Source: a bacterium (GTDB lineage Bacteria; Electryoneota; Electryoneia; Electryoneales; Electryoneaceae). Taken from it: a stretch of DNA of 21,914 nt. Location: positions 1 through 21,914 of the forward strand of contig JANQEY010000281.1 of the NCBI GenBank assembly GCA_028278125.1, written 5' to 3'. A program made the position numbers and the translations under genes. Position 1 is the stretch's first letter, and every line of letters starts with the position of its first letter. A model generated the notes under the pieces. It was given only the letters and a program-made list of their open reading frames with translations. It was not told the DNA's origin and ran no database searches. Positions 1-10,100 of the stretch are shown here, piece by piece.

Positions 1-3000
1 CAACCACTCAACCTCATTGCTCTGATCAGGTGTGCGCTGATTTCCATCCTGCGTCAATACCAGGCGATCCCATTGATCGTATACCATCAGGACTGAATCC
101 GCTCCCGGTACTTTTTTGGCAATCATCCGGTTCTTGCCATCGTATTCATAGAGGAAAGCAAGCGATGCAAGTTGGGTAGTGGTTGGTGCCCAGCTTCCGC
201 TCGCCGGAGCCAAATCACTCAACTCCGGTTGCAGCACTACCCGCAGCACGTCGTATATGTCGTAAACATAGTAGGTGTCAGCAAAGCTGGATGCATTGAC
301 CTCTGACCGTTTTAGGACCACCTGGTCCCGCTTGTTCTTAAATTCAATGGTTGTGTTACCGTCTTCATCCGTCGTGCTGTTTTTAAACAGTTCTCCTTCG
401 GCGTAATAACCGCCACTTGTTGGTGCATCAGAAACGATATCCCATACCCGAACCGAATCTGCTGCCAGGTTGGTTTCGTACGTCAGCTTGATCGTTTTAC
501 CACTGCTTAGGTTCCAGTCCGCTCCGGGCGCTGCCTGTTCCTTCACGCGACTCAAGGGATTCTCTTCAAAGGTAGCTTCCGAAAAAGCCGAAGGGTTGGT
601 TCCGTATTCCTGTTCATAATAAGAATCAGCCGATGTAATCGCATTCATCTTAAAATCGCGGGGTCTTTCCGAGGTTGGATAGACCAGGTACCCCTTCGCT
701 TGCCGGCCCAATTCATCGTAATCGATCGGTACCACCAGGTCACTCTTGTTGGTCGAAGCATTTGCAAGGAGACGCTGAACGGGCCTTCCGATCCCATCCA
801 TGTAATTCACCTCCAGGGCCACACTATCAGGGCCAATGGGATCAAGATCCACGGAGGTACTGGTCTCCTTGTACCTGGCGGTGTACACCTGGACGCTGTT
901 CATCCGGTTTTCTACAATGATCACCAGGGTTTTATTGATGATGTAGCCGAAATTGTAGGATTTAGAGTAGGACATCGTATGCGTGCCTACTCCAGCTGTC
1001 TTTGCATCAAACTGGTTGATGTTCACGCCATTTCCTGTCCAGGTGCCTGGTATATCTATGAAATCGTTAAGGATAACCGGATCATTTCTCCCTATAGACA
1101 CAACCAGGGTATCCACCAATAATGTGGCTACAGGTAGCGCATTCGCTGAGATTACCACTTCGTTGTTCATTTGCTGGTAGCATTGGTCAAGTTCACCGGT
1201 GACACTGTAAACACCGGTAGCTGTAATTGGTGTCCATGTCAAGGCACTGCCTGTTCCGTTTTTTGGAGCGCCGAAAACAGCACCATCTTTAAATAACTGA
1301 TAAGAGACGCCTATCACGGAACCGGTGAGTTGAATGGAGACCGTGTCATACCCCACGTAGATGCTGGTGTCCTGCAAAAGATCGAACGTTTGCATCGGGC
1401 TGTTAATATTAACAGTAACAAAGTCGGAGGTGGCCGTTGAACACGTCCCGCTTTGAATGATCGCCCGAAATTCCATCGGTTGCGCACCCATCGAATAAGT
1501 AAAGAGTGATACATCAGAATTAGGAATGGGATCCCACGGAAAACCCGGAATCCTTTTCTCCCATCTCACCACTGAGCCAACTTCATCGTATACGCTGAGG
1601 CTAATGTCCTGATCAGGGCAAACGTCCACGTCGTCTGATGCCGCTGTTCCTCCGACTGAAGAAGATGCCAGTAGCACCTTTTCAATGTTTGTGTACGAAG
1701 TGTCACAAACAGTTTGGACCATCCTTGCCCTGAATTGAGTTCCATTCGGTTTCAAAGAGTAATTAATTGTAGTTGGAGGAAAATTATGAGTTCCTAACTT
1801 CACCCACTGACCTCCCTGGTAGATCTGCCATTCGTTGAGGGCGGTGACATCTCCCGTAAATGTCAATTGTCCTGATGTAGCGGTACCACAACTGTTGTTC
1901 TGGCTTTTTTCTATGGAGCCGTTGGCTGGTTGCTGGATGGTCACCTCCACCTTTGTCCGGTTACTTTCACAGCCTTCCGCACTTATGCCGCTGACCCAAT
2001 AGTCAGTATCAGCTGTGAGTACGGGAGTGGTTACCTGGCTACCGGTCTGCCAGACGGTTCCACCCGTTGCAACCGTCCACCAGTTGTAGCTCACAGCCCC
2101 GGAGGCCGTCAGGGTAACCGTACCATCACCGCACCGGGCTGTGTCAGGGGCTGTCGGAGGCAAAGGTGAATCGATATTTACCACCACAGGAGTGGAAGTG
2201 TCCGACGAACATGATCCATTTTGCACGACAGCCTGAAATTCCATGGGTTGTGAACCCATTGTAAATGGAATGCTGGATTGAGCAGATGAAGCAATGGTCT
2301 CCCAACTAAATCCCACAATTCTTTTTTCCCATCGAACAACAGATCCCGTATGTCCCGATACACTAAGCGTAATGGCCTGGTTGGCGCAAACATTGGTGTC
2401 GTTTGAAGCTGCATCTCCGCCATCAGATGACGTCACTAACGTAATTACTTCTTCATTCGAATAGGTATAACCACATGTGGATTGACTGATCCGGGCTCTG
2501 AATCGTTTTCCATCTGGCTGACCAGAATAATTGATGGTGGTAGGTGGAAATGTGAGGCTTCCAAATTTCACCCACGAAGAGCCGTTGTACGTTTCCCATC
2601 GATCAAATACCCCCGCAGTGTGACTATCGAGGGTTAATGTTCCGGAAGCAGTAGAACCACAGCTGTTACTCTGCGTCTTGGAAATACCAGATACTGCAGG
2701 CTGTTCGACAGTGACTGTCATTTTTCTTCTGGCTCCTTCGCATCCCTGTGAGCTAACAGCACTCACCCAGTAATCTCGATCTGAAGTCAAACTGTGCGAG
2801 GTAACCGAACTACCTGTTTTCCATACACTACCTCCTGTATCTTGATTGTACCATCTAAATGTGGTGTACCCACTGAGGCTGGCAGTTAGGTTTACGGTTC
2901 CATTTCCACACCTGGATTTATTTGGTGCGGTTGGAAGTCCGGGTTCTGCATGAAGTGTTACGGTAGCATTGGATTTTGGTCCTTCTCCCGTTGAATTAAC

Positions 3001-3543
3001 AGCCGAAACCTGGTAGGTTCCCCCACTGCTACTTGAATAATCTAAAGGATTCGTTGTATAGGAACCGCTTGTCTGCGTGATATAGGTTCCATTGGGCCGG
3101 TACCACTTGTACCCAGAAATAGAAGTGGTTTCACCTGAACCGGGACTCGCATTAAATGTGACAGAAGAATTTGCGCCACACACGGTGATATCACTTACTG
3201 TAGGAGCCTTCGGCGCAGGTATTGGTGAAAATAGGGTAACAGACAAGACATCCAATGTTGTCCCGGATATATGCTTTAGTGTTAACAATCCTGATGATGC
3301 TGTTGAACTCCATGTAACATTGATGGAATTACAGCCATTACAAGAGGTAGGTGTGCCATTTTGAACGGTCCAATAGCCCTGCCCTAATATTGACTCGGTA
3401 TGGCTAAAGCTTACTGTGCTCCCTTTTTGATAGGATTTTGCGCCTCCAAGACATGTAGAACTGCCTGTCTGTGTGATACATTGAGCAAATGAAGTTGTAA
3501 CAGCTGCTCCCAACACAATGAATATGATAAATAGCTTTCTCAT
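1..3543 (-). CDS. Secreted Ig-like/RHS repeat protein, 3' end beyond window
   Basis: Open from ATG at 3543 to the window edge, 1181 codons with no stop, so it was read directly. The start lies 2 bases after the stop of the upstream gene and gives a good signal peptide (MRKLFIIFIVLGAAVTTSFA, cleavage before QC). Residues about 22-200 are Ig/PKD-like. Residues about 202-719 are two tandem copies of a 259-residue Cys-containing unit (CG-G, DYWVS and WEKRI blocks repeat). More Ig-like sequence runs to about 875. A DUF6443-like segment (MDGIGRPVQ, YDELGRQAKGYL) lies at about 880-960, then RHS/YD repeats (YDGKNRMIAKKVPGADS, VYDQWDRLVLTQDGNQR) reach the edge. The last segment aligns with the 1945-residue protein upstream, which suggests that an RHS core and variable C-terminus lie outside. 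Role inferred: exported RHS shell of a toxin or adhesin. The C-terminal payload cannot be seen. Confidence 0.9.
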   Translation of the reverse strand, partial: MRKLFIIFIVLGAAVTTSFAQCITQTGSSTCLGGAKSYQKGSTVSFSHTESILGQGYWTVQNGTPTSCNGCNSINVTWSSTASSGLLTLKHISGTTLDVLSVTLFSPIPAPKAPTVSDITVCGANSSVTFNASPGSGETTSISGYKWYRPNGTYITQTSGSYTTNPLDYSSSSGGTYQVSAVNSTGEGPKSNATVTLHAEPGLPTAPNKSRCGNGTVNLTASLSGYTTFRWYNQDTGGSVWKTGSSVTSHSLTSDRDYWVSAVSSQGCEGARRKMTVTVEQPAVSGISKTQSNSCGSTASGTLTLDSHTAGVFDRWETYNGSSWVKFGSLTFPPTTINYSGQPDGKRFRARISQSTCGYTYSNEEVITLVTSSDGGDAASNDTNVCANQAITLSVSGHTGSVVRWEKRIVGFSWETIASSAQSSIPFTMGSQPMEFQAVVQNGSCSSDTSTPVVVNIDSPLPPTAPDTARCGDGTVTLTASGAVSYNWWTVATGGTVWQTGSQVTTPVLTADTDYWVSGISAEGCESNRTKVEVTIQQPANGSIEKSQNNSCGTATSGQLTFTGDVTALNEWQIYQGGQWVKLGTHNFPPTTINYSLKPNGTQFRARMVQTVCDTSYTNIEKVLLASSSVGGTAASDDVDVCPDQDISLSVYDEVGSVVRWEKRIPGFPWDPIPNSDVSLFTYSMGAQPMEFRAIIQSGTCSTATSDFVTVNINSPMQTFDLLQDTSIYVGYDTVSIQLTGSVIGVSYQLFKDGAVFGAPKNGTGSALTWTPITATGVYSVTGELDQCYQQMNNEVVISANALPVATLLVDTLVVSIGRNDPVILNDFIDIPGTWTGNGVNINQFDAKTAGVGTHTMSYSKSYNFGYIINKTLVIIVENRMNSVQVYTARYKETSTSVDLDPIGPDSVALEVNYMDGIGRPVQRLLANASTNKSDLVVPIDYDELGRQAKGYLVYPTSERPRDFKMNAITSADSYYEQEYGTNPSAFSEATFEENPLSRVKEQAAPGADWNLSSGKTIKLTYETNLAADSVRVWDIVSDAPTSGGYYAEGELFKNSTTDEDGNTTIEFKNKRDQVVLKRSEVNASSFADTYYVYDIYDVLRVVLQPELSDLAPASGSWAPTTTQLASLAFLYEYDGKNRMIAKKVPGADSVLMVYDQWDRLVLTQDGNQRTPDQSNEVEWL
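1387..2940 (-). repeat. Two tandem copies of a 777-base Ig-module unit
   Basis: Within the N-terminal half of the partial RHS gene, a 259-codon unit occurs twice in a row (about 2940-2164 and 2163-1387). Aligned landmarks are the RCG-G motif (Arg codons at 2913-2911 and 2136-2134, exactly 777 bases apart), FPPTTINYS, FRAR, VVRWEKRI and QPMEF. The copies have diverged at many positions, so the duplication is old. The edges are approximate. Confidence 0.8.
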
Positions 3544-3545
3544 GA

Positions 3546-6500
3546 TTAGTTGGTGTTAGAGTAGTTGTACTGGATTCTTCTGATCAGATGACGATCGTTA
3601 TCAAGGACATGCATCAGTCGCCCAAACTCATCGTACTCGTAATACGTTGCCCTACCGTTTTCATCAACCTCTGAGATTCGTCCCAGGGTCGGTATGTAAC
3701 AATACGTCCGCATCCGTGCATCGGGCGGATGTAATCGCACTTCGTCCAAATAGTAGGTTGAAGTTCCATACGGGTTTTCGATAATGATCGATTGACCTGT
3801 ATAGTTGATCGTGGTGTCCTGACGCACCCAGGCAACATCTGTGGGCTGCTTTGTCCAGTAGGACAAGTTGTATGTACCGTTAATGAGCCCGGAAGTTGCC
3901 AGTACATAGTCTGCAGTGGTCGAATAGACCTTACTTCCCGATTTGGTTGACGAGACACTTGACGCCAGCGGGTTTTCCTCAAAACCTTCATAGATCGTCT
4001 GGTCAGAGCTCGCATTGAAGATGTTCGCGATGGGTAATGTCCCATCATAGCCCCAGACAATTGATTGTTCCAGTCCATCCGGGGTGCGAAAATCGGTGAC
4101 CCGGTTGTCAGCGTCGTATGCCAGGATGACCTGGCCGGTGTGATAGGCATTTGGATCATTGAGCCATTGCGTGAAATCTCCATTGCCATCCGTGGGTTCG
4201 GCGTACCCCGACGTTTTATTGTCGCGCACGTAGGTGGTATCCGGTACTGCAACGCCATTGGAAAGTGTGTAAGCTGTTACAACGGATGCGGTTAAATTGG
4301 TATCGTCCCACTCAGACTGTTCAATGGGGCTTACAATTTGATTTTTACTTACCAGGCTATCAATGGTCAGATCGACACCAGCAGCATAATCAGTTGGGTA
4401 CTTGTATTTGGTAATCCTGGTTCCCACATCACTTTTTTGAAGTTCCTGCTTCACAACCAATCCTTCTTCATTGTACTCAAATGTTTGATTGGTCAATAGT
4501 GAGTCGAGGCTGCCACCATGATCGTAGTAAAATTTAGATGCGTTAAGTGCAGACCTGTAGTAGCCTAACCTTAATTCCCGGATGCTGTACCTGAAATTTG
4601 CAGGATCTTGGGCTGTGCATGAGCAATTCATTGCCAGCTTAACAGCGGAAATGTCCGCGTGTCCGTATTGATAGCCAAACGTGTCCTCTTTGATATTCCG
4701 GGATTGATTATCTAACGAACGATTGAGGATGGGTCGCCCCCGTTTATGTGCATTTGATATTGGTGGAAGTACCGGTGACTCGAAAGAAATATTATCATTA
4801 AATCCCGAGTCTTTCGAAGATGTAAAGCTTTGCACTTGCGTGCCGGAGCTTGTTCCATTTGTTATTTTGACCTGCGCATATTCAATGTGTGAGCCTGAAC
4901 CAAGCTGATAGCTGGGGCTCGCAGAACGGTTGATCACTGTACAGTTTATGTAAGGTGGAGGAAATCCATCTAATTGGTAAGTAAGTGTGTTGAGCGATTC
5001 ATATGGGTAATAAGGAAAATCAACCCGGGCAAATGTTTCATGTTCCGGAAGGCTAGCCCAACTGGCAAAAACTCCCGTAGATCGACCATTTTCATCTCGA
5101 TAATCAAACGACGTTTTGATCGTCTCACTGCTAAAACCATCGTTTACCTCGATCTCCTTAACTCTTAAACCTCCCGCTACCTGAACGGAAATCGGTTGGG
5201 CTGACTGGCCGCAGTACTTCCAGGAAAGAGATGCATAAACATAATCAGACCTGCTACCATCGATGGCCATTGCGAACGTTTCAATTACATAATTTCCGGA
5301 GTCCAGGAACAAGTATCCCTTGAACTCAGCATTAGCCCATTCCTGCTTTAACAGTGAAGTTGAATTGTTGAGACTGTCCAGTTTGAACAATTCAAAGTAA
5401 GGTGTTGTTGTTTGCAAATCGCCCAATAACGGTGGCTCTGAAAATTCGATTGTGTATCGAACCGGCCCTTTTATGGGGATTAGCACGGTGTCTCTTTTGA
5501 CAGAAAAAGAGTTTTCTCCCGATTTGTAAAACTCCATTTTTGTTGGGCTACATTCAAAGTAATTGAGTGACTCCAACGAATTCCGGGAGATGTACGAAAA
5601 ATCGTTTAGCTCGTACGTGAAGGACCGCCATCCGGCAGTAGGGTACTCAATTCGTTCAAGTATGCCTGCCTTCGTGTGTGCCTCTGATGGGTCCCTATTG
5701 GCCCCGGTGAAATAAGTCATATCATTGGAGAGAAGACTGAGAGGTTTGATTAAAAGAGGCGGCACCAAATGCGCGTTACTGCTTTTCCCATTATAGTAAC
5801 CCCAGTAATCCTGTGCTTTGGAATCTCTTGAGGGCAATTTCTTCGAGTTATATTTGAAAACGTAAGGGGGAAGCTTTTCACCACTTGTTCCAACTTCCCA
5901 AATTCTTTTCAACGTCAATCGATCGTTCGCACTGCCTATCGAATAATCGTACTCAAACTCGTAGGCCTTCACCTGCTGACCATTCATATTAAAGACTTTT
6001 ATGGAATCCAGGCTATACGCATTTGTATTGGTTACGTCGGTTCGTGCAACACCGTTGGTGAGCAGTTTGATCTCCGTTCCGGATTTCGAAACAATCCTAC
6101 TTAATCTTTTTCCGGAGGTAGTTAGTGTATTGTTTACGGTCTGGATTGAAGGAGAAAAAAATCCCAAGTTTGCACACAGAGGAGTAATCTGTTCGGAAAT
6201 GCTATGGGAGAACGATTCACTTTCTGTAAACCCATGATCAATAGAGTAATCCTGGTATTCAAAATCAAAATAATGACCCGTTATCCTGGATGTCATTTTG
6301 GTGAGAAACCAGCTGGATGTGTAGGTGAGGTCATCCCAAAGGGCTGAACAACTAATGGAACGGCTGTTTCCCGCCCGGATACTTCTGGTATTCTCCCGTG
6401 CCTCAAACAGGTACTCCATTCCGTCGGGAGTCACCACGGTCCAACCGGTAATCTCCCCGTTAGCCGCTGTTGTATAATCAATCAGGATGCGTTGATCCGA

Positions 6501-7100
6501 TCCAATCACGATCTCACCGTTTTGATCAAAAGCAAATTTGACATTAAGTCCGTTGAGGTTAATGTAGAACACGTCAGGCTCCAGGTCGATACAGCCTCCT
6601 GAAAGGAGGTCAGCTACAAGAATGGCGTCCTGAGCATCCTGACCTACTTGATTACCGTCATTATAAGAATCCAGTCGATTTATCACTTTGTTGATGCTAT
6701 CCATGGTATATATGGAAATAGCAGTCAGATAATCCGTGGCAATCACTCCGGGATAGTCGTCCGGAATGTTTCGAACCTCCCTGGTGATCACACCGCCTGC
6801 ATTCAGGCTCCATCCAAGTCCGACCCAGCTTGCAATCTCGGTCACCTTATGTCCCCTGGAATGATAGGACAAACTCATGGACAGGTTGAGGTCTCGTTCA
6901 GTCAGGGTGTATAGCGGAACAGAAATTTGGGCCAGGCCGTTGTAATGATCGACCGGAACGTCCACAAATTTTCCAAGGTTGGCTGCCTCCGGGGCTGGTG
7001 GGATGGAGGTTTGCGGCGCATTGGTATTGAACTGGCTGTAGGCGTGTCCGGTAAAAACAAACAGCAGCAGCGCGATAAATATTCTTTCTATTGAATTCAT
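3546..7100 (-). CDS. Secreted SpvB/RHS-like protein, middle gene of cassette 2
   Basis: 1184 residues. Residues 1-22 are a signal peptide (hydrophobic IALLLFVFTGHAYS, then Q). Residues about 45-110 carry VDVPVDHYNG, SLSYHSRGHKV and VGLGWSLNAGGVITR, a signature resembling the N-terminal region of SpvB/TcB-type proteins and shared with the 949-residue protein of cassette 1. The long middle is beta-rich with many YDY/FEY and 'YPTAGW' blocks. Residues about 1037-1127 look like a jelly-roll insert (YNLSYWTKQP, YYLDEVRLHPPDARM) before one C-terminal YD motif (VDENGRATYYEYDEFGRL). The protein ends 19 residues after RHLIRRIQYNY begins to tail off, with no T9SS sorting domain seen. It starts 27 bases after the fibre gene stop and ends 2 bases before the next RHS start, so these are probably co-transcribed and coupled. 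Possible role (inference): partner subunit that completes the RHS shell encoded next. No enzyme motif recognised. Confidence 0.9.
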   Translation of the reverse strand: MNSIERIFIALLLFVFTGHAYSQFNTNAPQTSIPPAPEAANLGKFVDVPVDHYNGLAQISVPLYTLTERDLNLSMSLSYHSRGHKVTEIASWVGLGWSLNAGGVITREVRNIPDDYPGVIATDYLTAISIYTMDSINKVINRLDSYNDGNQVGQDAQDAILVADLLSGGCIDLEPDVFYINLNGLNVKFAFDQNGEIVIGSDQRILIDYTTAANGEITGWTVVTPDGMEYLFEARENTRSIRAGNSRSISCSALWDDLTYTSSWFLTKMTSRITGHYFDFEYQDYSIDHGFTESESFSHSISEQITPLCANLGFFSPSIQTVNNTLTTSGKRLSRIVSKSGTEIKLLTNGVARTDVTNTNAYSLDSIKVFNMNGQQVKAYEFEYDYSIGSANDRLTLKRIWEVGTSGEKLPPYVFKYNSKKLPSRDSKAQDYWGYYNGKSSNAHLVPPLLIKPLSLLSNDMTYFTGANRDPSEAHTKAGILERIEYPTAGWRSFTYELNDFSYISRNSLESLNYFECSPTKMEFYKSGENSFSVKRDTVLIPIKGPVRYTIEFSEPPLLGDLQTTTPYFELFKLDSLNNSTSLLKQEWANAEFKGYLFLDSGNYVIETFAMAIDGSRSDYVYASLSWKYCGQSAQPISVQVAGGLRVKEIEVNDGFSSETIKTSFDYRDENGRSTGVFASWASLPEHETFARVDFPYYPYESLNTLTYQLDGFPPPYINCTVINRSASPSYQLGSGSHIEYAQVKITNGTSSGTQVQSFTSSKDSGFNDNISFESPVLPPISNAHKRGRPILNRSLDNQSRNIKEDTFGYQYGHADISAVKLAMNCSCTAQDPANFRYSIRELRLGYYRSALNASKFYYDHGGSLDSLLTNQTFEYNEEGLVVKQELQKSDVGTRITKYKYPTDYAAGVDLTIDSLVSKNQIVSPIEQSEWDDTNLTASVVTAYTLSNGVAVPDTTYVRDNKTSGYAEPTDGNGDFTQWLNDPNAYHTGQVILAYDADNRVTDFRTPDGLEQSIVWGYDGTLPIANIFNASSDQTIYEGFEENPLASSVSSTKSGSKVYSTTADYVLATSGLINGTYNLSYWTKQPTDVAWVRQDTTINYTGQSIIIENPYGTSTYYLDEVRLHPPDARMRTYCYIPTLGRISEVDENGRATYYEYDEFGRLMHVLDNDRHLIRRIQYNYSNTN

Positions 7101-7127
7101 TTCGATTTCAGGTTTGGGTTGAGGGGA

Positions 7128-10100
7128 TTACTGTTTGTTCTCCAGCTTTTCGAGGCGAGACAGCAGAGCTGCAAGCTGCAAGTTGTAAGCTGCAAGTTGC
7201 GAGTCGTAAGCTTCAAGCTTCAAGTTGTTGGCTTCAAGATCTTTTTTCAACGCTTCATTTTCCATTTCCAATGCACTTAGCTTGTCGCTAGTAGCTTTTG
7301 GCTCGTTGCTCAGTTCATCAATCTTCTTCTCCTGCTCAATTGTATGCAGCATCAGTTCCTCAATCTTCTTCAGCAATAAGCTGTTCATGGTCCCTAACTC
7401 AATCCCTTTTTCTTCCATTTCCTTCGCGGAAGGCATTTCAGGAAGGTGTTTGTTGGATTTGATAAATTTCTCGATCTCTTCGAGTGTAAGAAGTCTGTAG
7501 TCTGATTCGAATACATAATCAGGCCATGCTGTTGATAGCTCGACCAGTACTTCTTCGGCAATAATTTTACCATCTACTGCCAGCTTGTATCCTGATGGAA
7601 TGGTAGTAGTCCCGATTGCTACGTTACCACCGGTGAAATTGATGTCGCTGGCGGCTGTGGTCCATTGGGAACCGGAGCTGTTAGCATCCACATAGGCTTT
7701 AGTTGCCACATCTTGTGGGTTAGTTGGATCGGAAACATTGGTTAAGAGAGATGAAGTATTGTCATCAAAGTACTTCTTGTTAATGAGGTCTTCGTCAGAA
7801 ACGACACGTGTATCGTAGCCTGTTGGTGTTTTGATAGTTCCAACTCCCTTCGGGATTAGTTTGAGATCAATGTGAGGAGAAGATCCCGCAGCTGTTATTG
7901 TTCTTTCATTAGATATTGTTGAGGAGCTTCCCATTGTAACATCATTAACAAAGGCCTCCCTAAAAGATGCAGTAGCAATCCCTAGATCATATGATTCATT
8001 CGTTCCTGGTTCAATGTGTCCATCCGCATTTATTTTTTGCCTTAGCACTCCATTGGTAACAAAACCAAGGACATCCCAAGTGACCTGGTACATCCCAAGA
8101 TTCGTATCTGATTCAAAGGAATAGGTAGGTGCAGCTGCGGTTTGATTCCTTGGGCCAAGTACCTGTCGTTTAAATATCGCATTGTTGTTTTTTAGTAGCA
8201 GCTGATCAGCTCCCGCTACTGTAAAACGAAGGTCCGCTAAGCCGGCAGAATACATCCCTTGTCCAGGGTTGGCTGAAAATGAATAGCTTGGAGTTCCAGC
8301 TGAGCCATTTGTTGCCAGCAAAGGAAAGCTATTGCCCCCTCCTCCTAATGAATTCCAGGAAACTCCATCAAAAAATCGGTACTCCCCATCTGTGCTATCC
8401 CAGGCCATTGAGCCTGCAACGGCATCTGTCAGGTTGGTATCGGGATCTGCATTTGTAGTGATGCCTGTACCGTAGGTGGAACCCACTTTAAAACCAGTCG
8501 TACCATCCCATGAAAGTTCGAAGGAATCCGAAATCGAATTTGTTACATCACTAGTATTCCAACCCATAATTATAGCTCCCTGAGCTGTTGCTCTCATTCT
8601 TCTGCCAAACACTAAGGCTCCTTGGGCTGTTGCATCTGCTGATTCTCCTAAAGCTATTGCGTTGGTGGCAGTTGCCGTTGCCCCAGCACCAATTGCCCAT
8701 GCGTTTACCCCTGTTGCTTGTGATACATTACCTAAAGCTCCTGAATTAGTTCCCCTAGATATGACGGATCTACCAATCCCTATTGAATTAGTTCCTATCC
8801 ATGAAGTGGCTGAATTGGCCCCATCTCCGATGGATATTGAAGAGGTTCCAACAAGTCCTGTGGTACTTCCAGCTCCTGTTCCTATCGAAATGGCATTAGT
8901 ATTCTGTCCTTCGGCACTTTCTCCGATACTAATCGCGTCTGCTCCTGATGCTGTTGGTAGCGTTCCGGCGGAATTAATTACGATGTAATCTTCACCTCCA
9001 CCCACTGTTAAGTCATGGTCATTCCCCTCATCGTCGGTGAACATCAATGTGTTCGGCACATCGTTCCTCACCCACAATTGTCCGAAGCCTGTTCTATTGG
9101 TTCCAGCAGCTGGTTCTTCCTGAATAAATAAAGAGCCTCCAAACTGAACGTCATTACCTGAGTTAACCCTCAATTCGTTGTTAAAGATTGACAACGAATT
9201 ATTTATGGAAAACCTGGAACTTCCACCTGTCGAAAACCCAATAAAATCACCGCCTAAACCGTAGATACCCGTGTCATTATCGGTGAAAGAATAACTGGGT
9301 GATCCTGCAGATCCATCAGGAGCTAAGAGTGGAAAGGAGGTTCCACTATTCGCATCCACATACGCCTTGGTAGCTGCATCCTGGGCATTCACCGGATCAG
9401 CGACATTGGTAAGCTGTGAGGATGAGAAACTTATCTGGCCGCTTCCATTCGGATCGAGAATGATATTGCCGTTTAAGTCGGTGGAGGAGATAGTGTTGCC
9501 ATCAATCGAAACATTATCCCATTTCAGAGCACCAGTACCGGTAGTAGAATTTTGAACGTCTGTTCCATTGTCTTCGAGGTTAGAAATTCCCGTAGGTACG
9601 TCCTGAAAACTTAAAGTACCTGCTCCATCCGTAGCTAGTACCTGGCCATTTGTTCCGTCGGCAGAGGGAAATGTATATGAATTATTGATGGTTAATAGAT
9701 CAATTTCAGCTGTCCCATCAATATACAAATCAACCCATTGCCTAAATTCTGTTCCTAAATCAAAATTGTTAGAACTTGAGGGAACAAAATCCTCGGCCAC
9801 AGAAATGGTTGAGCCGTTGCCATTTTGAATAGATCCACTGATGTATAAGCTGTTGAAATTGTAAGTTCCTGCACCTAAATTATAGGTCCCGTCCGCTGCA
9901 CCCCTAATATTGTCATGCAGTATAACGTCGAATCCTAGTTCCAATTTATTGCTACCGCTCTCTGAGAAAAATAAAGCATTTGAACCGTTGTGGTACATAC
10001 CACTTGTTGTTTCATTGACAAAGGAGTAGCTTGGAGCTGACAATGATCCGTTTGGTGCTGTCAAAGGGAATGTTGTCCCACTATTCGCATCCACATACGC

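Noticed and set aside
1..3543. Frameshifted or broken RHS gene because no long complete frame was obvious there
   Set aside because: Reading the minus strand from the ATG at 3543 gives an unbroken frame to the window edge, in phase throughout; it is simply cut by the window.
3614..4258. Minus-strand frame of 214 codons inside the 1184-residue gene
   Set aside because: It is a shifted frame of the same gene with Arg/Met/Thr-rich content and no domain; the main frame reads through with clear YD motifs.
7091..7291. Plus-strand frame rich in KLQ/SCKLQ units
   Set aside because: It is the reverse reading of the 7-base repeat that encodes the fibre coiled coil; a 7-base repeat stays open on both strands.
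8662..8988. Plus-strand frame of 108 codons rich in Ala, Pro and Val
   Set aside because: It is antisense to the YadA-head-like repeats; the repeated Gly/Ala codons of the real gene keep it open.
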